Shown one piece after another: positions 1-12,100 of a DNA stretch of 64,000 bases (positions are counted from its first letter, which is position 1; each line of letters starts with the position of its first letter). Origin of the DNA: Cheilinus undulatus. Taxonomy: Eukaryota; Chordata; Actinopteri; Labriformes; Labridae. A program made the position numbers and the translations under genes. The stretch spans positions 10,353,207 through 10,417,206 of the forward strand of contig NC_054886.1 of assembly GCF_018320785.1 (NCBI RefSeq). Reading direction: 5' to 3'. A model generated the notes under the pieces. That model worked only from the letters and a program-made list of their open reading frames with translations, was not told the origin of the DNA and did not search any database.

Positions 1-355
1 GACCCTGGCCTTACTACTGTTAATATAACTAAGGGTTAAACAGTCCAGGATATCAGCAGCTCAACTTTCATCCACATGTGTGGAGATGGTCTGGCATAAC
101 TGGTGTACTTTGTTTGACTCAAATCACATATTTGGAGTATAGAAAGTTTCCCCTACAACACTGATCATCAACTGGAGGTCTGGGGGCCACATCAGACCCC
201 CCACAGCTTCCCATCTGGTCCCCAGAAGCTTGACTGAACTCAGAAAATGTGCTGAGGAAAAAATATATTGTAGTATTTGGGGTATCTTTTCTTTTTCTTT
301 CCTTAATCCCTACATATATTTAAATAACTCCATTTACAAGATTGAAACAATTTTT

Positions 356-523
356 GGGGGGGCATTTTTGTGCCTTTATTAGATAGAGGAGGACAGTGGA
401 TAGAGCTGGAAACAGGGTCAAGAGTGGGGGAGAGACATGCGGTAAAGGGCCTCAGGCCGGATTTGAACCTGGGCCGCCTGTGTATATGAGGAGCGCCTTT
501 AACCACTAGGCCACCTGCTCCCC
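356..523 (-). mobile_element. tRNA-derived SINE with intact target-site duplication
   Basis: Read on the minus strand, the element opens with a tRNA-like head holding an A box (TGGCCTAGTGG) and a perfect B box (GGTTCAAATCC), both parts of an RNA polymerase III promoter. It then runs into an unrelated tail ending near AATAAAGGCACAAAAATGCC. A perfect 12-bp direct repeat, GAAACAATTTTT, flanks it at 344-355 and 524-535, which is the mark of LINE-driven insertion. The length of about 168 bp suits a short fish SINE. The exact family name is not certain. Confidence 0.85.
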
Positions 524-1332
524 GAAACAATTTTTTTAAAGATTGACATAATGTTTGATCAGTTTTAGAAAAATCCAGCTGTTACCAACCACTATTAGCA
601 AACAATATGCATGCAACACATACTCATAAGTGCATTCTTGATTGAAGCAGCAGGTTTCTGTTTAATTTAAAAAATTCAGGGGGTTTGAGAGTTTATTTTT
701 CACTGCCTGAGAATCAAAACAAAAGACCTGTTTCCTTCATGTGTTTTTCACCGATCATGATGCAGCATATTCACATAAAACTGCATAGCAGTCCCAGAGA
801 TATTTCACTTAGATATCTCAATCGCCCCCTTGCAGCTGGCTTCTGTATAGATAATAGGGACTGAGTTTACTGCTCAAAATAAGGTAGATTTCAAAGAAAA
901 TGAAATTATTTTTACAGAAGTGTTTCTTTTATTTAGGTCATTTAAAGGTCCGGCCCCCACAGTGTCTGCATAGACATAAGCTGGTCCATGTACAAATGTA
1001 GTTGATGACACCTGCCTTACACGCTTCGTGCAGAGTAAAGCTGCAGATAGCTTCTTTGCATATTCATACTAAAACAGGAGCCAGTTGTATGCAGTAACAC
1101 AGCTTAATGGATGTGTCTGAGCTCTGTGCTTTGGGTGTTAGACCTTGAGACAAAGCAGATGTTAGTTGCTGATCCAGTTTGTATTCAATGATTTGCTCTG
1201 AAATGTTCTTTTCTGCTGCCTGAGACTCTTCAGGACGCTGTTTAATTTTGACCACAGTAATATCAAAGTTTCATGCACCCTGACAGCTCTAGTCATCTGT
1301 TAATCAGACATGTCTTCGACCTGTTTTTCCAG

Positions 1333-1472
1333 CTGACCCATGTGAAGCTGATCAGCCTGATTACCGCGTCGCCGTGGCGGTTGGAGTGACGTTGCTTGTG
1401 CTCATTGTCATCGTGGTCCTGGCCTACCTGCTGGGCCGCCGGAGGAGGACCGATGGATACCAGACCCTGTGA
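1333..1472 (+). CDS. LAMP/CD68-family lysosomal membrane glycoprotein, last exon only
   Basis: Only the final coding exon is in the window. It follows a TTTTCCAG acceptor, begins with two bases that finish a split codon, and ends at TGA 1470-1472. It encodes a Cys-containing luminal stretch (DPCEADQPDYR), one hydrophobic transmembrane helix rich in V, L and I, an arginine stop-transfer run (GRRRRTD) and the tail GYQTL. A short cytosolic tail ending in GYxx-hydrophobic is the lysosomal sorting signal of LAMP1-type proteins and CD68. The luminal LAMP domain must be encoded upstream. I cannot tell cd68 from a LAMP gene from this exon; the transmembrane-tail architecture is the firm part. Confidence 0.82.
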
Positions 1473-1600
1473 GGGGTCGGATGCCGCCCAGAGGTCACTC
1501 CTTTGTAAAAGATGTGGGCTGTGATGTTTCTCAGGGGTTAAAGGGCACTTCCACTAAAGCCTAACCTGCATTTTTCTGCCATTTTTTTTTTTTTAATTTA

Positions 1601-2064
1601 GGCTGGTTACACGCTAGATGATCACATCTTAACTGATTTAAAGATGTGAAAAGACCACAGACATAAGGACAGTTTCAGATGATTTTTAACAAGATAATAA
1701 TCAAAACACAAACAATAGATGACTCAGCTAGACAGTTAGACCACAATGGAAATTCCACAGACATGAGATCTCACAAAGGCCCAGTCCACATGCAGGTGTG
1801 CATGGGAAAGCGTGATGTTTATCTGCCATGTTTGTGAGCTGTAGAAGTATTATCAGGTCTCTTCCTGCTCTGTAACTCTTATTGGTCCCTGCAGATTTTC
1901 TGTCAGAACCAATCCAATCTGGCAATATAAAGTCCAGATTCCAGGTTGGGGATGCTCTGACTTGATCCGGATCAGTAAAATAAAAGTATTGGCACCACAA
2001 ACTGACCATATCCCTGAGTGCTGAGGGTAAATCAGGCCTTAAATCGTCTTGTGTGTAGCCAGCC
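1601..2064. mobile_element. Non-autonomous DNA transposon (MITE) with imperfect terminal inverted repeats
   Basis: The left end (GGCTGGTTACACGCTAGATG) matches the reverse complement of the right end (GGCTGGCTACACACAAGACG) at most positions. This gives a 460-bp element with terminal inverted repeats and no transposase coding. I could not define a clear target-site duplication, so the superfamily is open. It lies about 130 bp after the stop codon of the LAMP-type gene and may form part of its 3' UTR. Confidence 0.6.
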
Positions 2065-3299
2065 TCTCTATTTGAACTAAATGAAACTAGAGTCTGCCAC
2101 TGCAATAATTCAAAGTGACTGATTATAATCAATAAGCCAATCAATCTTGATACTGTTGTAAATTAACCAATCAAATTAGTGCTTAGAAGTTGTGTCGTTC
2201 AACTCTTCTCTGTATTTATTTGCTGGATTGAATTTGAATTTTAAAATGGAGTCAAAATAAATATATTTTTAAAGAAATTATTTTTTATCTGTCTTTATAT
2301 TCATTCCTTTAGATTGACATTTTCAAACATTTAAAAGAGGAACTGATTTAACTTGATATTTATCTTGAATGTACTAACAGGCGCTGGCACTTCTTTAAGA
2401 AAGTGCATGTTTTAAAGATTATCAATCTAAATTTAAAATGTTCAAGGAAGCTAAAACAGCTTTGGTTTTTAAATAGTGTGTTGCTAGTTGTTGGTCAACA
2501 ATTTCAATTTGATAAATATGCAAAGACTCAGATTGTAGAAGTCAGAAGATTTAAAAAACTGAACAAATGTACTTTTAAATTCTGTGGCAGAGGCAAGGAT
2601 AATTTGAGTAATACAATTGGAAATCAATATGCATAAAGAATAAGTAAAAACAACCATGAAAAAATATTTGTTCAATAAAACTTCATTTAGTTTCTTCTGA
2701 ATTTGATTTTGTATTTGAAATTAAAATGTTACAGCAGAATTTAAAGTAATTTGGATTAAAAAAATGTGTTTTTTAACTTTTCAAAATATTTGAAACTGAA
2801 TTTCAATGCAAATTTTGATTCATTGTTTTAAGAAAGAGAAAAAAGGAGATTTTGACATGGTTTGTTTTTTTCCTAAAATGATGAAGAAACTTTATAAGAT
2901 ACATAATGAACCTAATTAATCAATAGCTTTGGTTTTGTTATTCCAGTGGCACTCTCTAGACTCTATATGTTTAGGTTTTTAACAGCCAAATTAAAACTTT
3001 TTTTTTAAACTGTTCCTTTGTCCGGCCCTACACTAGTTAGTTTTTTTATACAGCCAAAGGATTTTTTTTTTTTTATGAGAAATCCAAAATTAAAAAACAA
3101 GCCGTTTCACAATTACTGTTAAAAGATAAGTCATGGGGGAAGAAACCCATAGCCCTTTTAGACAGTTCTCATCAAATTGGAAAATCAAGAAACGGTAAAC
3201 TAGAAAAGCAAACTGTTATTTTTTATGTTCAAAAAGACATGAATAAATGAGAAACAGTATGTTTTTCAACTTACTGTTTTTTTTGCTCTGATCAAAAAA

Positions 3300-4250
3300 G
3301 GAAGATGAAAGAATGGAACAATACTGATGTAACATTCTTTTATTCACAACTCCAACATGTAGTAAAAAAGAATGTTACAGTCCTAGTGTTCTGTTCAAAA
3401 CAAAAATGACAAATGAACCATTTTTTATTTATTCATTCAATCTAGGAAACAAATAATGTGAAACAATAAAAAGAAAAAAAACACTGGTGATGTTTTTTCA
3501 CACCTGTAGCAGGTCACTCATACACAAGAAAAGGGATGTTACATCAGGAGTATTGTGCTCTTTAGTCTTCCTTTTTAGATTAGAAAACAAAAACAATCAA
3601 ACATGATATGAACTGTTTTTCAAAGAATGGAACACTGTTGATGAAACATTCTTTTTTCATGACACCTGCAGTGGGTCACACATCCAAGAAAAAAGAATGT
3701 TACATCTCAATTGTTCCATTCCTTGATCTTCCTTTTTAGATCAGAAGACTAAAGCTATCAAATGAAAAACAAAACGTTTTTCAAAGACCAGACTGGTGAT
3801 ATAACATTCTTTTTTTCACAACACATGCAGAGGGTCAAATATAATGGAAAAAAGAACGTTACATCCCCAGTGTTCCTTGCTTCGATCCTTTTTTTTTTTT
3901 TAATCAGAAGACAAAAAAAAATCAAAGAAAACATGTCACATTTCTCAGATAATGGCACACTTGAGATCTAGCATTCTTTTTCATGACACCTGCAGCAGGT
4001 CACTGACACAGGGAAAAAAGAATGTCATGACGCCAATGTTTAGGTCTTGGATCTTCCTTTTATATCAGAAGACAATATCAAATGAAAAACAAAACTACTT
4101 TCAGAAAATGGAGCATCCTTTTTTCACAACACCTGCCACAGGTGACAGGTCACAGTGTTCTGTCATTTGAGCTTTCTTTTTTGATCAGAACAACAACAAC
4201 AACAACAAAAGAAAAACGGTCCATTTATTTGATTTCAAGAATGTGAAAAT
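3300..4250. repeat. Tandem array of about six diverged units, ~155 bp each, each with an internal palindrome
   Basis: A unit recurs with a spacing of roughly 150-163 bp (anchor ACTG.TGAT near 3323, 3483, 3634, 3792 and 3957, then a weaker copy near 4108). Each unit contains AACATTCTTTTTT, then a middle part resembling CACACCTGCAGNGGGTCA, then AAAAAAGAATGTTACATC. The outer arms are therefore reverse complements that could fold into a stem-loop of about 90 bases. The units are 70-85 percent alike by eye. No open reading frame of note crosses the array. Confidence 0.75.
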
Positions 4251-6502
4251 TCCATTCTTTTTTCCATTTTTTAAATTCTCATTTTAATACGAACTGCCTG
4301 AAAGGGCTGGAGGCATATTTTTCTGTGTTTTGTGTCCCTATTTTTGAACAGTATTTGGGTAACAACTTATTTGTTGATTTTGGATACCTCATCTCACAAA
4401 AATCTGTTGACCATTAAATACACTGACCTGCCCTCCATGGTTACTTTTGCTAGGCTAGAAAAAAATACTGCGATTTTACCAAATGTTATTGATATTTAAT
4501 TTGACTTATTTTTTCATTGAGGATGAGTTTATCCTCAGTGGAAGAATAGTCAAAGATGCAGTAGAGAGTGTGGAGATAACTCCAAACCTCTAAAAACTTG
4601 TTAAAATGGTTTAAAATATTACAGATGTCTGTCTGACGATGGTGATGTCAGTTATCCCTAACTGTCCTACAGTGGAACATAAACAAAGTGTAGATCAGCA
4701 TTAAGTTGTAAGTTGATACTCGACTCATTCTAAGAAACGAGATAAAAATATACCTTTAGTCGCTCTGGCAGGCCCTTCTTTCAACCAGGCTGAGGTGAAC
4801 AAATGAAGGTCTTCATTACTCCGCCATGTTCCAGAAAAGCTCGCCAAGGCACAGGAAGAAGTCCAGCAATGATTGCTGTGAAAGGGGGCTCTCTGATTGG
4901 TCCGAGCCACCACAGGGTCAGTTCCTTGCCTTAAAATGTAAGGATTGTCTCACTTTTTTGAAACAAAATTAACAGAGCATTCCTGGGACACTACAAATAA
5001 GAAAGTAAATAATGACAAAACTGTACAAGCTGACATTCTCATTCTCAACTTCTGTTCTTCTGTTTACAGACAGCGTGGTATTAAACAGTCATTTTATAAC
5101 TTTTATTTTCTATTGAATATCAGCCTAAATCAGTGTCATACTTCCAGTTAGCAGGAAATTGGGACAAATACATTAAATCACATTTTACTGAGTTTTATGT
5201 AACTTTTCTTTAAGCATCTATGATATGTGTCCTTAGTTTTGTATTTTAAATGATTTTTATTTTTAGAAGAATCAAAGTGTATGTATTGTGGCATTAGGCT
5301 TTTTTTTTAAAGGGAAGTTACATGTTTTTGAGCTTGTTGGCACTTTTAATCAACACAAATGAGAAATAAGGCTGATTTGAATAATACTTGCACTGATTGT
5401 CATTTTAACTGATCTTTATTGTTTGTACTGTGTGTAGCTGATAATTTGGGTTCATATGGACACCATAATCCTAGTGGGTCAAGAACGAGTCTGGACTGAT
5501 CCTGATGACATTTTTTTAGCCTTAGGAGTCCATCTTTCCACCAGTTCTAGTCTGATAACCCATGCTGTCTTTAGTGCAGTGGTTTTTAAACCGAAAACTG
5601 AAAGCTAGCTTGTTTACATGCCAGATTGATCTCATTGCCTTGCCCATCTAATAGCTGTTCTGGAGCTTTATAAGCCAATATCCTTGTTTGACTCAGCCTT
5701 AAAGAAAAGTCTATAGGCTATGGTGCTTTAAAGCAATACAAGCGAATTTAAAAGTGGCGTACGCAAGTTTTGGTGAATATCATGTAAAAGCACCAGAAAC
5801 CTAGTTAATAGCCTTTTAATGGGACTGTTTACTAGAAGGAGTTAGACATTGAGTTATAGCTTCTTAATTCATCCAATAAAATCCTCAGAAATGTTTCTGT
5901 TAGCTTTACCAGCAAGCTAAAGTTAGCCAGCTGCTTATGGCATTAGGTGATTTTGCAGACTGTAAGTTTGCTTGTTTACCAGACATATAATCCCAGAAAG
6001 GTTCTTTAACTAATAACCTTTTAGATAATATGCTGGCCAATCCCTTTGTCTAAGTTAGCCCAGAATGAAGTAATCATGGGCAAGAAAAAGCAAATTTAAA
6101 CACGGGAAAATCAGCGAAAATCTACCTTTCAAAGGTAATGTGATATGACGAAAAGCTCTTTGAGGGTTTTTTTTTTAATTATTTTTACCCTAAAATCTAA
6201 AATGAAGAGCCTTTGATCAGGTTATCATGCATACGAGAGCACATAAGGGCCACTCTACAACTTTAAAAATGTAAAGAAGCATTGATATCAGAAAGAGTTT
6301 TCATTTTTGAGATTAAAAAGTCATACTTTTACGAGAAACCAAACAGTACTATTTTCAATACTGAAAAAGTTTCAAAGTCAATTTTTTCTTTTAAGAAATC
6401 TGGTGATATTGATAATGTGAGGATTCTGGGCTAAAATCACTCGTATTTCCTTATTGACCAGTCCCAGTAAAAAATATTTGACGAGACTCTTCATATAGCC
6501 CT

Positions 6503-6613
6503 GTGATTGACTGGCGATTAGTCCAGGGTGTACCCCATCTCTCGTCCAATGACAGCTAGGATGGGCTCCAGCGCCCCCATGACCTCCAACGGGGTAAGCT
6601 GTATAGAAAATAG
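6503..6613 (+). mobile_element. 3' tail of a non-LTR retroposon (fragment)
   Basis: The stretch reads like the widespread fish retroposon 3' end: GTGATTGACTGGCGATTAGT, CCAGGGTGTACCCC, GACAGCTAGGATGGGCTCCA, a GCGCCCCC block, and a closing GGGGTAAGCTGTATAGAAAA. Only the tail is present, as expected of a 5'-truncated insertion. The parent LINE or SINE family is not certain. Confidence 0.65.
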
Positions 6614-7439
6614 TCTCTTCAGGTGTTCTGGTTTGTGAGATGTTATAAATGTCTGCTACTATTTGAATAGAAAATTGTAGATTGTGCCAAAATAAAAACT
6701 GAAGTTTACCGTGTAAATCTGAAATAGAAAACCAATAAAACCTTCATCTATGTGTGGTCTTTCAGTGTTTCTCTCTGTGACTGTAGTTTTATCATTATTT
6801 AAGCCGTATTTAATGGAGTAGATGAACACCCTTAGTCCATGAGGTGGCGCTGTTGAGTTTAAAAGGGACATTCCTTGTGTGGCAATTGTTCTCCTGTTCT
6901 TATAAAATCAGGTTTCTGTTCTTATGTTGCTGTTTAAGGAGTTGTGTTTTATTTAGTGTAATTATGAAAGAGTCAGAGGGGTGCCATGTATGAACAAATC
7001 TGTAAAAGGATAGAAATAAATGATAAAACAGAGGGAGTAATCATTTTATTTGTTAGTACAGATAGACTGTATATAAAAGTCCTGCTGGTTCCTTAAACTG
7101 ACATTTCTTTAATCCTGGGTAGATTAGTGCCTTCATAGTTCCTATCTGTCTCTGTATGACTCAGAATTTCAGATTAAGATATGAATGCTTCAGGTAAACA
7201 ACATTTAACTGACCATCCATGTCAGTTTTATCCATTTCAAGTATAAAAAACATGAGTTTAAAAAGATTGGATTCTTTTTGCAGACATCTCCCAGGAGTTG
7301 TGCAGCTACAGTGGACATACTGATAAAAACCCTCTCAACTATTGAGATTAGATACAGTTTAAGTATGTGGCATTATATGGCATTAATTTGAATAAACATG
7401 CAAATATTACATCTCACCTCAATGGGCTCCAATAAGGCT

Positions 7440-8560
7440 TTTACTTTTTATCTTGTAATCTCAGTTTTAATGCCGTGATCTCCATTTTATATAACATGAT
7501 CTTGATTTTTAATGTTATAATCTCAATTTGTAATGACGTAACTTCAACCTTTAATGCTATAATCTCAATTTTGAATGCCATGACCTTGACATTTTATGTT
7601 CTGTTATTACTTTCAATGCCATTATCACAATCTTTACTACTATAATCTCGATTTTTAATGCCAAAGTCTCAATTTTCTTAATGCCATAATCTCAGTTTTT
7701 GCTTTAAAGTCGCAGTTTTTACCATCATAATCTCTATTTTAGATATTATAATTTCTTAAAATGTAGACTTTATCTCATATTTATCTAATGTAAAGTGTTT
7801 TAACATTCAGTCTCCTAATATTGTTTTTATTATTCTGTGATCATGATCTAATTATGTTCCTTTCTCATAAAATCCACTTTTTATCTCTTTTTAAATTTTT
7901 TTTTTACTTTTTTCATCTCATTATTTAGATTTTTAATCTTATAAAAAAAAATTGTGACCTTGACCTTGACAATTTGGACTTTAATCCTTTGTTTTTGATA
8001 ACAATCATAATTTAAATCTATCTCATCATTTGAAGTTTTTATCAGATAATTTCTATGGGGTTAATCTTAAGTTAAATTTTTCAATGTTATATTTTAATTT
8101 TAATGTCATATTTTGATAAATTATCTACAAATTTCAACTTTATTTCATATCAATATCAAATATCACAAATTTCTTCATTTAATCTCTTAATATTTATATT
8201 TTTTATTATATGATTCATATGTTATAATTTTCTGTCTCACAATTTCCACATTTTATCTCAAAATGTTTTACCTTGGTCTGATAATTTTGATTTTTAATCT
8301 CACAATTATAATTTACTCTCTCAAAATTATAATTTATAATCTAAAGATTTGGACTCTTGTCTTAATGGTCTCTCATTATTTTGACCTAGCTCATAAATGT
8401 TCAAGTTTTTATTATAATTTGGATGTTTGATCTCTTAATTTTGATTTTTAATTCCTCAACTCTGACTTAAGTTCTCATCATATTAATTTATCTTTAAATT
8501 TAGATTTAGCAGTGATTTGGACATAAATTATAATATTGTTTTTTTAATCATTATTAGGAT
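7440..8560. repeat. Degenerate AT-rich minisatellite-like tract
   Basis: Loosely repeated phrases such as TAATCTCAATTTTTAATGCC recur every 25-30 bases across about 1.1 kb, clearest at 7440-7740 and fading to the right. No coding exon or transposon end was recognised. The same phrasing returns at about 9835-10480 inside the MS4A gene, so both may be relics of one expanding repeat. Confidence 0.55.
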
Positions 8561-9185
8561 ATTTAATTTATTATTTCTGCTTTAAATGTCAAGATTTCGG
8601 TTAAAGGAGGATGTTTTTTAAATAACTGCTTAACTTTTTTGTTTTGTGTGGGTAGAATCAGAATATCTATGATATCAGAATATCAACACAGCCATAGACT
8701 ACACTATTAACAGCGAGTGGGGACCAAAAAAAAGACTAAAACAGACTCTCTTCATCTTTTTGTTTTTAATTGAACATATAAGGATATTCTACAACAATAT
8801 ATAATAAACATTGCCTAATGTGAGGATAATAAAAAACTTTAACATACTCATATGTAAATTTCCAACATCGGAATAAGAAAGTTATCACATCTCCTTGGTA
8901 CAATTCCCTAAAATGTATCAAGACTGTGGATCGGAGTATTAGGAAGAAAAGAGCAAGGGGAGAATACATGACTCCCTTCATCTGATCCGTGCCAAATGAT
9001 CATACTCCCTAAAATGAATCAGCCAATCAGGATCCTCGTCTCAAACAGCTGACCCTGCAGATGGACGGACTCGGGGCGGGACTCGGACACTCAGATCCAG
9101 AAGTTGTGAAACTTCCTGCAGCTCCAGAAAGACTTTAAAAAGGACAGATACCATCTTTTGGAGATTAACCGGACTGAGAGAGACC

Positions 9186-12100
9186 ATGGCAGGTAAAAAC
9201 AGACGCTTCTATCATGAATCTTTGCGTTCATAGTGAGGAAACTTCTAGAGAAGATCCATGTTTGCTCAGAGTAATCAAATCCAGATGTTTGTGTTCAGCT
9301 CCAGAGACTTCCGCTGCACGAACTTCTGCTTTCATCTTGATCAGCTCTCGATCAGTATCGATTCATTAATATCAATCTGATTCCTGTATCTGTCTGCAGA
9401 TGAAGAAGCGGGGATGGTGGAGGGGGTCAGTCCGGCTCAGAGTCCTCTGGTCCAAGTGTCCTTTCAGAGAAACGACAACAGGAAACAGAAGTATCTGGAG
9501 GCTGAGCCTAAGTTTCTGGGGGTACAACGTGTTTATGTGTTTTTTATAGAGATGCCACGACTGATTTGAAATCAATTAATTAGTAACGTCTGAAATACAT
9601 CAGACCAGTGGTTTCATTTCCTAACTCTGCTTCAATGTCATACATTAATTATTCATGCAAATTAAACCCGAGTCCCTCTTTGACCCTCTTCATACCATCA
9701 ATAAATAATCCTGTCAGTGAAAAAAAAAAAATATCAGTGCAGCAGGCCCCATCCACCATGATAAAACCAAAAACAAGTCAAGCCCTGACATGCACGAAGG
9801 TGTGAGGGACCTTTCACTGCTGCTTGCAGCCCAAGTTTTATTTACAGTCTCTTGCTTTAAACTTTTTTTTTTTCATGATTTCAGCCTTTAACCTCATAAC
9901 TTTGCTTTAATCTCGTGATCTCAATATACTATCTCAAAATTCCGACTTTTGATATTGTAATTTTGATTGTTCAACAATAGTGCTTTATTTCTTAATTTTG
10001 GCCAAATTTTTTAATATTTCAACTTCTGATCTCACAATGTTTCTTTCATCTCAAAATTGTGGCTTTTAATATGATATTCTGATATTTTGTCATAGTAAGG
10101 ACATACTTAAAAAAAAATAAATAAATTTTGATTTTTAACCTCATACTTTTGGCTGTTTATCCAAGAACTGTGCTCCAATTAACAATTTCAAATTCTTACT
10201 TTTACTCTCTATTTTGATTCAAAATCTCATATTTCAGATTTTTTTTATCCAGGAGTTCTTTAATGCTATAATTTTGCTTTAATATCTTAATTCTGATGTA
10301 CTTGATTTTATGTACTATATAATAATTTAGATGTTTTTTTAAATCAAAGTCATGACTTAATTTGTCAAAATTTCAACCTTTAATGTCACAATTTTGATTT
10401 TTAATCCCAAAAGTGTTATTTTTATTATTAAAGTTTTGACTTTGTCCCACGAATGTGCTTTTATGTCAAAATTTGGATTTATTGTTAAATAATTATGCTT
10501 TTTTGGAAAAAATTTCCCAAAGTTGCCAACTATGGCAATAGAAGAGGAAAAAGGCCCCAACATCCCCAGCTTCACCAAGATTTCACCCTTTCATCCTTTA
10601 AAGTTTATAAAACATTCCATCCTTGCCTTTAAAGATGACGTCATCCTTTAATATCTTTGAAACATTCCAGCCTTGCCTTTAAAGATGATGCCATCCTTTG
10701 AAGTTTACAAAACATTCCAGCCTTTCCTTTAAAGATGATGCCATCCTTTGAAGTTTACAAAAAATTCAAGCCTTGCCTTTAAAAATGATGCCATAGTTTG
10801 AAGTTTACTGTGAAGCCATGTTGTTGTGAGTTGTTTGAAATGTTGTTTTGGTGCTTCTGCAGTCAGCTTTTAGTGAACAGTCTAGGAACTGCAGCTTCTA
10901 TTCTCCTGCATTGGCTTCATGTTTCACCATGGAGGCTGGTGCTTGGTTAGACGTTAAAGGGAATCTTTAATTTGTGGAGTTTTAATCATGAACATCTCCA
11001 ACTGTTGTGGAAATTTACTGTGAAATCACCCATAGAGGATCAGTATCATATTAAATAGTATAATCAGGACATCCCTGATTTTACTATGTAAGTGTATTGT
11101 TAAGTGTTAAATACCTTAAGTGTTATAATTTATCATTATGAATCTTTCTGTTTTATTCCAGGTTACTCAGATCGGTCTAAGTGCGTATCAGATCCTCAGT
11201 GTGAGTGTGTTTCTGGCCAAGGACCTGAGCCAGATCAGCACTGACATCCCTTTTTTCATCTCATCTCTACTGGTGAGTACTTGCAGATATGGCCACCATT
11301 AATACAGTCATATTGGAAATGGACCATTCCTTGTTGTCTGATAATGTTTTCAAAATTCAGCCCATGTAAATTCTTGTTTTTAACTGTATTTGCCCTGTTA
11401 TGATGTTTGCTCTTGTTAAATAAGCGCCCCCTCTCCCTGTCCTGATGTCGGCTCTGTTGATAATGTGATATCTGTTTTCCTCTCAGGTGGTCATTGCTGG
11501 TAGTGTGGCCGTAGCTGCTCAGAACCTCCATCTACCAACAGTGAGTCTCATTTAACGGAAACTAACAGCATTTATGAAAATGTCCGCAGGAAAAGAAAAA
11601 CAGAAATTAGACCATGATGCACCATCTCTGCTCCCGCCTGTGCCTCTTCCTCTTTAAAAACCGTCTCAGATGAGTCACACTGAGTTACACAAGTCCATGA
11701 ACAAGGATCAGGAGTAGTTATCTACAGAACTGAGCATCAATCTGTTATTCTGTTAAAAAAGCCAGATCATATCGACTGTGATTGATTTATAAAATCAATA
11801 TAAGGGTAAAAATTCAAGGGGGTCAATGCTTTTTATTGACACTGTATGTTTTAACAGCCACAAGTCTACATCTAGCTGATTGGTTTAGTTCCATGATTGT
11901 TACTTTGAGACTCAGAGCTGCCAAAAAAGTGAGTTGAGATCTACTGCAGTAAGAGATATGAGGCATCACGAGGCTGGTTAAGAACATTCTCTAACTCTTC
12001 AGGCTTCAGGAATCTGAGCACACTTTCATTAAAATTAAAACCATATTTGAAACTTGAACAGCCACCAGCTGTCTGATTCTAGCAATAACAAGAAGAAATG

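Larger units (their letters stand above)
1473..9185. other. Intergenic region between the LAMP-type gene and the MS4A-type gene
   Basis: No convincing coding exon was found in these 7.7 kb. It begins with the presumed 3' UTR of the LAMP-type gene (possible AATAAA at 2256-2261). It then holds a TIR element, an AT-rich stretch, the 155-bp tandem array, a retroposon tail, a long degenerate AT-rich tract and the presumed promoter of the MS4A gene. A GC box (GGGGCGGG) near 9073 and a TTTAAAA motif near 9134 lie shortly before the ATG at 9186. Confidence 0.6.

Noticed and set aside
303-530. 75-codon minus-strand frame
   Set aside because: It lies within the tRNA-derived SINE and its flanking duplication; it is a chance frame.
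3300-4250. Possible CRISPR-like array because of regularly spaced repeats
   Set aside because: The whole unit repeats with no unique spacers, and the genome is that of a fish.
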